A stretch of 64,000 bases of DNA from Duganella sp. SG902 (GCF_013376005.1 NZ_JABMJK010000009.1:62001-126000); one strand, 5' to 3'; positions 1-8,355 are shown, numbered from the stretch's first letter. Notes: generated from the letters alone by a model not told the origin. Translations and numbers: made by a program.

Positions 1-1299
1 GTTGTGCACGCCCTGGCGGAACACTTCCTCGCCCAGCAAGTGGCGCAACTGCTTGAGCGTGGAGGCGCCCTTCGAGTAGGTGATGGCGTCGATGTTGTCG
101 AAGGCGTTGGCGGTGGACGCCACCGGCGTCTCGATCGCGTGCGTGGTCACACGCTGATCCTGCACGTAGGCGGCCTGCTTGCCACCCGAGTAGAAGCCCT
201 GCCACGCGTTGGTGAACTCGGTCGCCTCGGCGGTCGCCAGCGTGCCCATGAAGGAGGCGAAGCTCTCGTTCAGCCACAAGCCGTTCCACCACTTCATGGT
301 GACCAGGTCGCCGAACCACTGGTGCGCCATCTCGTGCATGATGACGCCGGCCAACGATTGCTTCTGCGCCGCCGTCATTTCCTCCTTGTGCAGGAAGCGT
401 CCCTCGGCGAAGGTGATGGCGGCGGCGTTTTCCATCGCGCCGTACAGGAAGTCCGGCACCAGCAATTGATCGTACTTCTCGAACTGATAAGGGATGCCGA
501 AATACTGGTCGAAGAAGCCCAGTCCCTGCTTGGTGTACTTGAACCAATCCTGCGGCGACACCTGCGCCGCCACCGACTGGCGCGCGAACAAACGCATCGG
601 GTATTTGCCGCTGTTGTCTTCCCATACCTTGTACGGGCCGGCGTGCATGGAGAAGTTGTACGGGCTCAGTTTCTTCGAGCGCGGGAAGGTCCAGCGCTTG
701 CCGCCGTCCACGTCCTGCACGCTGGTTTCGCGCATGGTAGATGACACCACCCAGTCGGCCGGCGTGCTGACGGTGATCTGGTAAGTGCCTTTCAGGTCGG
801 GCTGGTCGAACACCGGGAACATCTGGTGCGCGGCGGCCGGCTCGAAGTGCGTGTAGGTGTAGACGCGGCCATCGACCGGGTCGACCATCCGGTGCAAGCC
901 CTCGCCATTGGTGCTGTGCGGACGCGTGTAGGCGATGGTGATGGTGTTGCGGCCCGCCTTCAGATCCTGCGCCGCCAGCGTGATGAACCACTGGTTGTAC
1001 TGCGGCGTGACGGCCTTGCCGTTGACGGTGAGGCTGGTGATGGCGGCCTTGTCCAGATCGATGGTCAGCGCCTGCGAGGCGTCGTTCAGGTCAAAGCTGA
1101 CGGTGGTGGTGCCGCTGAAGGTTTCCTTGCCGGTCAGCGCGAAGTCCAGCGTGTAGTCGACGTTGCTGACGCGAGCCGCGCGGGCAGCGGCGTCCTGTTG
1201 CGAGAGGTAGGCGTTTTCGGCGCGCGGAGCGGGGGTGGGGGCGGCATGCACAGCGCCGACGGTCAGCGCTACCGCTGCCGCGATCAGATACTTTTTCAT
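1..1299 (-). CDS. M1 family aminopeptidase (partial, C-terminus off the left edge)
   Basis: Zinc aminopeptidase of the M1 (aminopeptidase N) family that removes N-terminal residues from peptides, probably in the periplasm or outside the cell. The 433 codons present start with a typical signal peptide (MKKYLIAAAVALTVGAVHA). The M1 exopeptidase motif GAMEN lies near residue 288 and the zinc motif HEMAHQWFG near residue 319, with the downstream glutamate ligand in the NESFA segment. GAGGATC upstream of the ATG supports the start. The C-terminal part is outside the window, so this is truncated by the window and not a broken gene. It lies next to a same-strand S9 peptidase with only a REP element between them. 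Confidence 0.93.
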   Translation of the reverse strand, partial: MKKYLIAAAVALTVGAVHAAPTPAPRAENAYLSQQDAAARAARVSNVDYTLDFALTGKETFSGTTTVSFDLNDASQALTIDLDKAAITSLTVNGKAVTPQYNQWFITLAAQDLKAGRNTITIAYTRPHSTNGEGLHRMVDPVDGRVYTYTHFEPAAAHQMFPVFDQPDLKGTYQITVSTPADWVVSSTMRETSVQDVDGGKRWTFPRSKKLSPYNFSMHAGPYKVWEDNSGKYPMRLFARQSVAAQVSPQDWFKYTKQGLGFFDQYFGIPYQFEKYDQLLVPDFLYGAMENAAAITFAEGRFLHKEEMTAAQKQSLAGVIMHEMAHQWFGDLVTMKWWNGLWLNESFASFMGTLATAEATEFTNAWQGFYSGGKQAAYVQDQRVTTHAIETPVASTANAFDNIDAITYSKGASTLKQLRHLLGEEVFRQGVHN

Positions 1300-1317
1300 G
1301 TGATCCTCGAAAGGCAA

Positions 1318-1381
1318 CCGTCATTCCCGCGCAGGCGGGAATCCATACTCGGCATGGGCTCCCGCCTGCGCGGGAGCGACG
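1318..1381. repeat. REP-like paired hairpins, copy 1
   Basis: Two short inverted repeats lie side by side. The first is ATTCCCGC-gcag-GCGGGAAT at 1323-1342 and the second is a GCTCCCGC/GCGGGAGC hairpin at about 1358-1378. The same architecture recurs near 31463, 41791 and 46174, always between genes. It lies between the S9 peptidase start... end region and the M1 gene and may act in mRNA stability or termination. Confidence 0.75.
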
Positions 1382-1392
1382 TGGTGGTGGGC

Positions 1393-3450
1393 TTACTTCT
1401 TCTTGGTGTAGGTATCGAGCCAGTCGATCACGGTGTGATGCCACAGCACCGAGTTGGCCGGCTTCAGCACCCAGTGGTTCTCGTCCGGGAAGAACAGGAA
1501 CTTGCTCGGGATGCCCCGGCGCTGCAGCGCGGTGAAGGTGCCCAGGCCCTGCGCGGTCGGGATACGGAAGTCCAGGTCGCCCTGCACCACCAGCATGGGC
1601 GTCTTCCAGTTCTTCACCTTCAGCGCCGGGTTGAACTTCTCATGCTGTTCCGGCACGTCGTAGTACGGGCCGCCGTTTTCCCACTCGGTGAACCAGATCT
1701 CCTCGGTGGAGTAAGCCATGCCGCGCGTGTCGAACACGCCGTCGTGATTGACGATGCACTTGAAGCCATCCGGCCAGTTGCCGGCGATCCAGTTCATCAT
1801 GAAGCCGCCGTACGAGGCGCCCAGCGCGCAGCTGTTCTCACGGTCCAGCCAAGGGAATTTCTGCACCGCGGCCGCCAAGCCTTTTTGCAGGTCTTCCAGC
1901 GGCTTGCCGCCCCAGTCGCCACTGATCGAATCGGTGAACTTCTGGCCGTAGCCGGTGGAGCCGTGGAAGTCGATGAACACGGTCGCGTAGCCGGCGCCCG
2001 CGTACACCTGCGGATTCCAGCGATAGCTCCACGAATTGCCGAAGCTGCCCTGCGGGCCGCCGTGCACCAGGAAGGCGACCGGATACTTCTGGCCCGGTTG
2101 CGCGTTCCATGGCTTCATCACATGGCCATACACCGTGTCGCCGTTGGCGCCGGTGAAGGAGAACTGCTCGTACTCGCCGAACCTGACGTCGGCCAGCGCG
2201 GCCTCGTTCAGGTGGGTCAGCTGCTCGGCCTTGTCGGCCGTGGCGCCCAGCTTGAACTTGTACAGCTGCGCGCCCGAGGCCAGGTTGGCCTGCGCCATCA
2301 CCACCGTGTCCCTGGCGACGTCGAAGCCGCTGACGTAGCCCTTGCCGGTCAGCGCGCTGACCTTGCCGCTGGCGGCGTCGATCGAGAACAGACGGTGCTG
2401 GCCGATGTCGTCGGCCACCGCCAGCACGGCCTTGCTGTCCGGGGTCCAGCGGAAGTCCGCGATCGAGCGGTCCCAGTTGTCGGCCACGGTGCGCTTCTTG
2501 CAGGTAGCGACGTCGATCAGCACCAGGTGGAAGCGGTCGGCCTCGAAGGTGGGCTTGTCCATGGCCACGTAGGCCAGCGTCTTGCCGTCCGGCGAGTAGG
2601 TGGCCTTGGTGTCCCAGGCCTGGTTGTCGGCGGTCAGATTCCGAGGCTCGCCGCCGGTGGCCGGCACGGTGTAGACATCGAAGTTGGTCGACCACGCCTC
2701 GGTGCGGCCGGCGATGCGGGCCGAGAAGGCCACGGTCTTGCCGTCCGGGCTGAAGTGGTATTCATCGTGGTCGCCAAACGGCTTGGACGGCACGTCGCCA
2801 TCGAGCTTGCCGCTCAGGCTGACCGGCTCCGCGCTGACCTTGCCGGCGGCGTCGATCGGCGCCGAGTACAGCACATTGTTGCGGCCATCGGCCCAGGTAT
2901 CCCAGTGGCGCACGAACAGCTTGTCATAGACCTTGCCGCTGGCCTTGACCTTGGCCTGCTCGTCGAGGCGCTTCTTGCTGCACGCCAGGTCGGCGCAGTC
3001 GCGGTAGACGGCCATGCTGAACAGCAGGCGGTCGCCCTGCGGCGACAGGCGGAAGTTATCGACGTCCAGCGGCAGGTCGGTCACCTTGCTGGCTTCACCG
3101 CCGCCCAGCGGCAGGCGCCACACCTGAGACGAGCCGGAGCGGCCGGACAGGAAGTAGATCGCGTCGCCGTTGGGCGACCACTCCGGATCGCTGGCGCTGG
3201 CGGCGGCCTGCGTCAGGCGCACTGGCGCCGCTTTCGGATGGCGCAGATCCAGCAGCCACAGCTGCGTGTTGCCGCGGTTCTTGTCCATGTCGGTGGTACG
3301 GACGGTGTACACCACGCGGGTCGCGTCGGGCGACAGCAGCGGGGTACCGACGCGCTCCATCTTGACCAGGTCTTCTACGGTGAAGCCGCGCGGCGCGGCT
3401 ACGGCGCTGGACGCCATCGCGGCGCCCAGCAGCAGCAGGGAAAATCTCAT
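1393..3450 (-). CDS. S9 family peptidase (prolyl oligopeptidase / acylaminoacyl-peptidase type), exported
   Basis: Serine peptidase of 685 residues. I chose the start at 3450 because MRFSLLLLGAAMASSAVAA is a clean signal peptide with GGAG just upstream; the 19-residue extension before it looks non-coding. The N-terminal half carries PD40/TolB-like beta-propeller repeats (several SPDGKT motifs), and the C-terminal third is the alpha/beta-hydrolase domain with the nucleophile in GASYGGFM, an Asp in VVQGDLDFRIP and a His in the ENHWVL stretch. It should cleave short peptides in the periplasm. It is one of five S9 peptidases in the window but is not in the tandem set at 52-58 kb. Confidence 0.93.
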   Translation of the reverse strand: MRFSLLLLGAAMASSAVAAPRGFTVEDLVKMERVGTPLLSPDATRVVYTVRTTDMDKNRGNTQLWLLDLRHPKAAPVRLTQAAASASDPEWSPNGDAIYFLSGRSGSSQVWRLPLGGGEASKVTDLPLDVDNFRLSPQGDRLLFSMAVYRDCADLACSKKRLDEQAKVKASGKVYDKLFVRHWDTWADGRNNVLYSAPIDAAGKVSAEPVSLSGKLDGDVPSKPFGDHDEYHFSPDGKTVAFSARIAGRTEAWSTNFDVYTVPATGGEPRNLTADNQAWDTKATYSPDGKTLAYVAMDKPTFEADRFHLVLIDVATCKKRTVADNWDRSIADFRWTPDSKAVLAVADDIGQHRLFSIDAASGKVSALTGKGYVSGFDVARDTVVMAQANLASGAQLYKFKLGATADKAEQLTHLNEAALADVRFGEYEQFSFTGANGDTVYGHVMKPWNAQPGQKYPVAFLVHGGPQGSFGNSWSYRWNPQVYAGAGYATVFIDFHGSTGYGQKFTDSISGDWGGKPLEDLQKGLAAAVQKFPWLDRENSCALGASYGGFMMNWIAGNWPDGFKCIVNHDGVFDTRGMAYSTEEIWFTEWENGGPYYDVPEQHEKFNPALKVKNWKTPMLVVQGDLDFRIPTAQGLGTFTALQRRGIPSKFLFFPDENHWVLKPANSVLWHHTVIDWLDTYTKKK

Positions 3451-3550
3451 TCGGGGGTTCTCCGATGTTATTAGAAAAATACCGGCTTGTGGCCGGGCAT
3501 CGAGCATGATACCAAGAGCGGCGGACCGGGCGTAGGCTTGTTACTTTATG

Positions 3551-4273
3551 CTACTTTCCGGAGCGCGCCTGACGCACCGCGTCCCAGTAGGCGTCGACCT
3601 GGGCCTGGTGCTTTTGATAGAACTGCTTGTTGACGATCAAATACATGGGCGTGACGATCAGCGGCGTCGGCAGCATCTCGATCTCGCCCTTGTACTTGTG
3701 GGCGATGATTTGCTCGCCCTCGCCCTGCTGCGTGACCACCGCCGCCACGCGGTTTTGCGCCAGCATGGCGAACGCCTGCTCCGGGCTGCCGGCGCTGTCG
3801 TTGATCACCACGTTGAGCTGGCGCAGCAACGACACGTGCAGCAAACCCGGCTGCGTGCCCACCGGCTGGCGGCCGAGATTGATGAACTGCCGGCCATCCC
3901 AGTCCACCGTGCCGCCGCGCCGGCGCGACACCGAGAAGTTGATCTCGCCGACGGCGCGGCTGACGTCGGGCTGCGATTCCCTCATCGGGAAGGCGGCGTA
4001 GGAGGTGCGGTCCTCGATGAAGGCGGCCAGCATGGCATCCACCTGGCCGGTGCGCAGCTGCTCCATGCACTGGAAGCGCGGCGCCACCACCGTGTGGATC
4101 TGGACCGGCTGCAGCCTGGAGGCGCGGCGCAGCACCTCCTGCGCCTGGCCCGAGCCATCGGGATAGGTCATGGGCGGGAACGCGTGGTCGAAGATGCACA
4201 TCCTCACGTCCAGCGGCGCGGCCTGCGCCAGCAACGGAAAACCCAGCAGCAATGACATCACACTCCGGCGCAC
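3551..4273 (-). CDS. periplasmic solute-binding protein (SBP_bac_3-like)
   Basis: Predicted periplasmic binding protein of 240 residues resembling the amino-acid-binding family 3 fold. The start is a GTG at 4273, supported by AAAGGAG six bases upstream; MRRSVMSLLLGFPLLAQA is a signal peptide. The mature part shows the family pattern of an early CIFDHAFPPMTY segment, a GQVDAMLAAFIEDRTSYAAF lobe motif and a late YLIVNKQFYQKH segment. No permease or ATPase gene is next to it, so it may be an orphan binding protein or a sensor. The ligand cannot be told from sequence. It is divergent from the TetR gene across a 92-bp gap. Confidence 0.75.
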   Translation of the reverse strand: MRRSVMSLLLGFPLLAQAAPLDVRMCIFDHAFPPMTYPDGSGQAQEVLRRASRLQPVQIHTVVAPRFQCMEQLRTGQVDAMLAAFIEDRTSYAAFPMRESQPDVSRAVGEINFSVSRRRGGTVDWDGRQFINLGRQPVGTQPGLLHVSLLRQLNVVINDSAGSPEQAFAMLAQNRVAAVVTQQGEGEQIIAHKYKGEIEMLPTPLIVTPMYLIVNKQFYQKHQAQVDAYWDAVRQARSGK

Positions 4274-4293
4274 GGCGCTCTCCTTTGCAAGTT

Positions 4294-4311
4294 GATAACG
4301 AATATCTTATC
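4294..4311. promoter_or_regulatory. inverted repeat GATAA-N8-TTATC in the divergent intergenic region
   Basis: A 5-bp inverted repeat (GATAA at 4294-4298, TTATC at 4307-4311) lies between the divergent binding-protein and TetR genes. It is short enough to be chance; it is listed as a weak operator candidate for the binding-protein gene. Confidence 0.25.
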
Positions 4312-4330
4312 GCTTCATTTAAAAAAGTTC

Positions 4331-4359
4331 TTGACTTCTTTAAGACGACCGGTCATATT
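4331..4359 (+). promoter_or_regulatory. promoter of the TetR gene with embedded GACCGGTC operator
   Basis: TTGACT (4331-4336) and CATATT (4354-4359) are separated by 17 bp. The spacer and -10 hold TAAGACGACCGGTCATAT (4341-4358), whose core GACCGGTC is a perfect palindrome. The identical 18-mer recurs at 4963-4980 upstream of the SDR gene. This placement suits autorepression by the encoded TetR protein. Confidence 0.65.
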
Positions 4360-4365
4360 ACACAC

Positions 4366-4944
4366 ATGGCTAAAGCAAACGTTAAAGAGCAAATCGTCGC
4401 CACCAGCTTGAACCTGCTGCACAGCAAGGGGTTCAACGCCACCAGCGTGCAGGACATCACCGACGCCGCCGGGGTGCCGAAGGGCTCGTTCTACAACCAC
4501 TTCTCCAGCAAGGAAGCGCTGGGGCTGGAAGTGTTGCAACGTTACACCGACGGCGTGGGCAACACGGCGGCGGTGCTGCAAGCGCGCGCACTGGCGCCGC
4601 GCGAGCGCATCCGGCAGTATTTTGAGCGTTTAATCGACGGCAACGCCGCCAATGAATTCAATTTTGGCTGCATGCTGGGCAACTTCAGCACCGAGCTGTC
4701 CAACCAGATCCCGGCCATGCGCAGCGCCATGCGCGAAGCGTTCCGCGTCTCGACCGGCGCGCTGGCGGCCGCGATCGCCGACGGGCAGCGGGACGGCAGC
4801 ATCCAGGCCGACGCTCCCGCCGAGGAACTGGCCGGCTTTGTCACCGACGCCTGGCAAGGCGCCGTGCTGCGCGCCAAGGCCGAGCAAAGCCGCGCGCCGC
4901 TGGAGCGTTTCGTGCGTGTGGTGCTGGGCCGCATCCTGCCCTGA
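4366..4944 (+). CDS. TetR/AcrR family transcriptional regulator
   Basis: DNA-binding repressor of 192 residues. I take the ATG at 4366 (MAKANVKEQIVATS...), because the promoter overlaps any upstream start; this leaves a very short leader of about 0-2 nt past the -10 region. The N-terminal helix-turn-helix is visible around residues 25-52 (TSVQDITDAAGVPKGSFYNHF), followed by a ligand-binding domain containing a GCMLGNFSTELS motif seen in regulators of reductase and dehydrogenase genes. It is 72 bp upstream of an SDR oxidoreductase that carries the same operator-like sequence, so it probably represses itself and that gene until an electrophile or substrate binds. The inducer is unknown. Confidence 0.9.
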   Translation: MAKANVKEQIVATSLNLLHSKGFNATSVQDITDAAGVPKGSFYNHFSSKEALGLEVLQRYTDGVGNTAAVLQARALAPRERIRQYFERLIDGNAANEFNFGCMLGNFSTELSNQIPAMRSAMREAFRVSTGALAAAIADGQRDGSIQADAPAEELAGFVTDAWQGAVLRAKAEQSRAPLERFVRVVLGRILP

Positions 4945-4962
4945 TTTTTTTTCGGCCGTTTT

Positions 4963-4980
4963 TAAGACGACCGGTCATAT
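4963..4980 (+). promoter_or_regulatory. second copy of the TetR operator, upstream of the SDR gene
   Basis: TAAGACGACCGGTCATAT here is identical over 18 bp to 4341-4358. The CATATT at its right end could again serve as a -10. I see no convincing -35. Confidence 0.65.
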
Positions 4981-5016
4981 TGTAGTTTTTTTATTCAACT
5001 CTCGAAAGGAAACATC

Positions 5017-5724
5017 ATGAACTTCAAAGACTCCGTCGTCCTCGTCACCGGCGCCAACCGTGGTTTGGGCAAAGCCCTGGCCGAGGCGGCCGTCAAAGCC
5101 GGCGCGCGCAAGGTGTACGCGGCCGCCCGCAACCCCGCCAGCGTCGACATCGCCGGCGTCACCCCGATCAAGCTGGACGTGACCAACGCGGCCGACATCG
5201 CGGCCGCCGTGCAAGCGATCCCCGACCTGAGCATCCTGATCAACAACGCCGGCATCCACGTGGTGGGCGGCGTGACCGGGCCGGAGGCGCTGAGCGCCGC
5301 CCGCGCCGAATTCGAGACCAACTTCTTCGCGCCGCTGGCGCTGAGCCACGCGTTCGCGCCGGTGCTGGGCCGCAACGGCGGCGGCGCCATCATCAACATC
5401 CTGTCGGCGCTGAGCTGGGCCAGCTTCCCGACCACCGGCACCTACAGCGCCTCCAAGGCGGCGGCATGGGGCCTGACCAACGGCCTGCGCAACGAGCTGC
5501 GGGCTCAAAACACCCAGGTGCTGGCGGCGCACATGGGCTATATGGACACCGACATGACGGCCGGCATCGACGCGCCGAAATCGTCGCCGGCCGTGATCGC
5601 CGCCGAAATCGTCAGCGCGCTGGAGGCCAACCAGGATGAAGTGCTGACCGACGAGCCCTCGCGCCAGGTCAAGGCCGGCCTGGGCGCGCCACGCGGCTTC
5701 TACCTCGGCGAAGCGCGCGCCTGA
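5017..5724 (+). CDS. SDR family oxidoreductase
   Basis: Short-chain dehydrogenase/reductase of 235 residues, cytosolic. The classical features are visible: the NAD(P)-binding TGANRGLGKA near residues 11-20, LINNAG near residue 85, a serine in ILSALSW, and the catalytic YSASK around residue 146. AAAGGAAA precedes the ATG. It resembles the classical SDRs of about 230-240 residues that reduce carbonyl compounds. Gene order and the shared operator suggest TetR control. The substrate is not predictable. Confidence 0.92.
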   Translation: MNFKDSVVLVTGANRGLGKALAEAAVKAGARKVYAAARNPASVDIAGVTPIKLDVTNAADIAAAVQAIPDLSILINNAGIHVVGGVTGPEALSAARAEFETNFFAPLALSHAFAPVLGRNGGGAIINILSALSWASFPTTGTYSASKAAAWGLTNGLRNELRAQNTQVLAAHMGYMDTDMTAGIDAPKSSPAVIAAEIVSALEANQDEVLTDEPSRQVKAGLGAPRGFYLGEARA

Positions 5725-5727
5725 AAT

Positions 5728-5814
5728 TCGGGGTCAGCTCTGACATTCGGACATCGGGGAACTAAAAATTTTGCAAAAGTTCCGCAAGTGTCCGATTGCC
5801 AGAGCTGACCCCGA
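5728..5814. repeat. GGGGTCAG inverted-repeat element, copy A
   Basis: A 26-bp left arm (5728-5753) begins TCGGGGTCAGCTCTGACA and matches the reverse complement of 5789-5814 at 24 of 26 positions. The 35-bp loop holds a nested GGAACT/AGTTCC stem. A second copy with the same arms but another loop is at 15887-15979. It begins 4 bp after the SDR stop codon. Confidence 0.85.
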
Positions 5815-6130
5815 CTGTTGAGGGCGATAGAAAATTTTTTCGGCCTCTGCAATAAATCGCGTATTTTCAATCGCGGAAACAAGGCATAATCGTCCTCTCA
5901 GCCAGGTGAAGCGTGCACGTTGTCCGCCGGCTTGACGTGCACGCAATTCGTTTTCCCCGCCGGTAATGCTTCGCTTTGTATTGCCTCACACGCAGTTGTG
6001 AACAATTGTAAATCGGCGTTGTATGAGCCTGTCGAGCGCGCTAAGGTAGCAGCTTCACCTCGGCGCGTTTTGGCTCCTCTGCGATGACCACCGCGCAGCC
6101 GAAGTCACATGGAATACGGGAAACGCCACT
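5815..6130. other. intergenic region without a recognised gene
   Basis: About 315 bp with no convincing ORF. It holds a perfect 9-bp inverted repeat (GCGTGCACG at 5911-5919 and CGTGCACGC at 5936-5944) and an AT-richer stretch around 5995-6015. It presumably carries the promoter of the following hemerythrin-like gene, but I cannot define one. Confidence 0.5.
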
Positions 6131-6697
6131 ATGCTTACTGCCACCTATGTCTTGTTGACACTATCTATCGAGCAAAAGAAAGAACGCCACTTCATTTCGC
6201 GTCTGCTGCAATATGTGCAGTCGATCGCGCGCCGTCCGCAGGAGATCGATCCTGTGTTCATCGAATCCCAACTCAAGCAACTGGCCAGCTTCGCCGAGGC
6301 CCGCCACCAGCGCAAGCTCGAGGCCTGCCTGATGCCGGCCGTGCGCGCCGCCGAACCCAATTGCACGCCGCTGCTGAACGACCTCGAATGCCTGAGCAAA
6401 CGCGGCAGCGCCATGCTCAACGCGGTCTACCGCTGCCTGCGCCGCGCCATGCGCCGCAGCGCCTCGCACAGCAAATTCCTGTGCAAGACGGTCGACCTGT
6501 ATTGTCAGAACCTGCTCAAGCGCCTCGACAAAGAGGAACAGGAATTGCTGCCGCTGGCGCAGAAAGTCATCTCCAGCGACGAGTGGTTTGAAATCGGCAG
6601 CAAGTTCCTGGCCCAGGACGACGATGACGCCGCCTCGCGCCCGGAACTGCGCCCGCGCCGCGACTACGGCGCCGGCCACCGCGCCGCTTCCGCCTGA
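6131..6697 (+). CDS. hemerythrin-like four-helix protein lacking several metal ligands
   Basis: Protein of 188 residues, cytosolic. The pattern FAEARHQRKLEACLMPAV (about residues 53-70) and the C-terminal LDKEEQELLPLAQKVISSDEWFEI resemble helices of bacterial HHE hemerythrins, but the usual second-site histidine (as in RRHxxKEE) is replaced by RLDKEE, so a normal di-iron site is doubtful. The tail after about residue 165 is acidic and then Arg-rich and probably disordered. Family assignment is from pattern similarity only. No clear Shine-Dalgarno is visible. An imperfect GC-rich hairpin follows the stop. Confidence 0.55.
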   Translation: MLTATYVLLTLSIEQKKERHFISRLLQYVQSIARRPQEIDPVFIESQLKQLASFAEARHQRKLEACLMPAVRAAEPNCTPLLNDLECLSKRGSAMLNAVYRCLRRAMRRSASHSKFLCKTVDLYCQNLLKRLDKEEQELLPLAQKVISSDEWFEIGSKFLAQDDDDAASRPELRPRRDYGAGHRAASA

Positions 6698-6734
6698 GAC
6701 GCTCTCACGCGTCCCCCCGCACCAAAAACGGGCA

Positions 6735-6776
6735 CGCGCCACGCCGCCGCAAGGCGGCGCCGGCGCGTTGTTGTTT
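6735..6776 (+). terminator. probable Rho-independent terminator
   Basis: GCCGCC (6743-6748) pairs with GGCGGC (6753-6758) over a GCAA loop. The stem continues through a small bulge with CGCGCC (6735-6740) and GGCGCG (6762-6767), and TTGTTGTTTT follows. It would end the hemerythrin-like transcript. Confidence 0.65.
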
Positions 6777-6802
6777 TGAATTCCGCCGCGCGCCGCTAAA
6801 GC

Positions 6803-6831
6803 TTGCACACGCCATATCGTGCGGATAATAT
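6803..6831 (+). promoter_or_regulatory. probable sigma-70 promoter of the MFS transporter transcript
   Basis: TTGCAC (6803-6808) is followed by GATAAT (6824-6829, 15-bp spacer) or TAATAT (6826-6831, 17-bp spacer). Transcription would start near 6836-6838, immediately before the ATG of the leader ORF. Confidence 0.5.
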
Positions 6832-6838
6832 CGGCCAT

Positions 6839-6961
6839 ATGCAGACCAATCCCGCCACCGACCTCGCACCGCTGGACGTACAACTGCCATGGCTGCCGGC
6901 AGCCAAGCCGGGCAAGCTATTTTCCGCCGCCGATACTCCGCAAAGGAAACCCGCACCATGA
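6839..6961 (+). CDS. possible 40-residue leader ORF overlapping the MFS start (ATGA)
   Basis: An ATG at 6839 opens a 40-codon frame (begins MQTNPATDLAPL, ends PQRKPAP) whose TGA at 6959-6961 overlaps the ATG of the MFS gene as ATGA. The predicted transcription start is within a few bases of the ATG, so it could be translated leaderless and couple translation to the transporter. Codon third positions are GC-rich like real genes nearby. It resembles nothing I recognise, and chance cannot be excluded. Confidence 0.35.
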   Translation: MQTNPATDLAPLDVQLPWLPAAKPGKLFSAADTPQRKPAP

Positions 6962-8355
6962 ACCAGGGCGCCAGGATATTGCATCTCCGTGGCGCCGCCG
7001 GCATGGACGCCATCTACCGCAAAATCAGCTGGCGGCTGCTGCCGCTGCTGATGTTGTGCTACGTGGTGGCTTATCTCGACCGCGTGAACGTCGGCTACGC
7101 CAAGCTGCAGATGGGCGCCAGCCTCGATTTCAGCGAACAAGTCTATACCTTCGGCGCCGCCGCCTTCTTTATCGGCTACTGCCTGTGCGCGCTGCCGGCC
7201 AATCTGCTGCTGGAGAAGCTCGGCGCGCGCAAGACCCTGCTGCGCCTGATGCTGTGCTGGGGCGCCATCGCCGCCGCCAGCGCGCTGGTGCGCGAGCCGG
7301 CGGAGTTCTACGCGCTGCGCTTCCTGCTCGGCGTGCTGGAGGCGGGATTCTTCCCCGGCGTGATCCTGTACCTGACCTACTGGTATCCGGTCGCGCGGCG
7401 CGCGCGCGTGTTCGCCATCTTCGCCTCCGCCGCGCTGCTGGCCGGCGTGGCGGCCGGTCCGCTGTGCGCCTTCACGCTCAAGCACTTACGCAACTACGGC
7501 ATGCTCGATGGCTGGCAGTGGATGCTGGTCACGCAAGGCTTGCCGGCCGTGCTGCTCGGCGTGATCGTCTGGCTTTACCTCGACGACAAGCCGGACGAGG
7601 CGCGCTGGCTATCCTCCTTCGAGCAGCAGATGGTGGAGCAGGACCTGGAGCGCGACGAGGCGGCGCTGAACGGCCATGCCGCCGGCAATGCGGCGGCAGA
7701 GCATGAGGAACCATCGGCGTTGGCCACCATCTGGTCGCTCTTGCGCGAACCGTCCATCAGCTTGCTGGCGCTGTCCAACCTGCTGCTGCTTGGCGCCAGC
7801 TACGCGCTGGTGTTTTGGTCGCCGGCGCTGATGCAGCGCTGGGGCGCGGGCAGCCATACGGAGCTGGGGTTGCTGACCACCCTGCCCAACCTGGTGGCCG
7901 CGGTGGGCATGATCCTGATCGGCTACGACTCCGACCGCCGCCGCGAACGGCGCGGCCACTTCATCGCCTGCATGGTGCTGGCGGCGGGCGGCCTTGGACT
8001 GGCCATCGCCGCCGACAACGGCCTCGCATGGTCGCTGGCCGGACTGGCGCTGGCGACGCTGGGCGTGGCGGCCGGCGCGCCACTGCTGATCGCCATCCTC
8101 ACTGGCATGCTCGATCGGCGCCGCATCGCCGCCGGCATCGCGCTGGTGGCCAGCCTTGGCCTGGTGGGCGGGGCGCTCGGCCCCACGCTCAGCGAACATG
8201 TGCTGCACTGGGGCGGCAGCGCCGGCATGCTGGCCGCGCTGATCGTGCTGTACATCGCGGCCGGCGCCATCCTGCTGTGGGCCTTGCGCGTCGCCCCGCG
8301 CCGCGGCGGTCCCGACGCCGGCCATGGCCAGACCGACAAGATGGCACGGAGCTAG
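6958..8355 (+). CDS. MFS transporter, anion:cation symporter-like
   Basis: Inner-membrane major facilitator of 465 residues with about 12 hydrophobic helices. The start at 6958 is preceded by AAAGGAAA; an upstream in-frame start would add 23 non-hydrophobic residues. The segment around residues 40-55 (AYLDRVNVGYAKLQM) is the hallmark of the ACS family (tartrate, phthalate, glucarate-type anion/H+ symporters). A hydrophilic central loop is rich in Glu and Ala (about residues 205-250). No catabolic genes are adjacent that would name the substrate. Confidence 0.88.
   Translation: MNQGARILHLRGAAGMDAIYRKISWRLLPLLMLCYVVAYLDRVNVGYAKLQMGASLDFSEQVYTFGAAAFFIGYCLCALPANLLLEKLGARKTLLRLMLCWGAIAAASALVREPAEFYALRFLLGVLEAGFFPGVILYLTYWYPVARRARVFAIFASAALLAGVAAGPLCAFTLKHLRNYGMLDGWQWMLVTQGLPAVLLGVIVWLYLDDKPDEARWLSSFEQQMVEQDLERDEAALNGHAAGNAAAEHEEPSALATIWSLLREPSISLLALSNLLLLGASYALVFWSPALMQRWGAGSHTELGLLTTLPNLVAAVGMILIGYDSDRRRERRGHFIACMVLAAGGLGLAIAADNGLAWSLAGLALATLGVAAGAPLLIAILTGMLDRRRIAAGIALVASLGLVGGALGPTLSEHVLHWGGSAGMLAALIVLYIAAGAILLWALRVAPRRGGPDAGHGQTDKMARS

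Noticed and set aside
826-3474. 882-residue plus-strand ORF opposite the S9 peptidase
   Set aside because: Antisense shadow in GC-rich DNA: Arg/Val/Gly/His-rich, no domain or ribosome site, while the minus strand codes for clear M1 and S9 peptidases.
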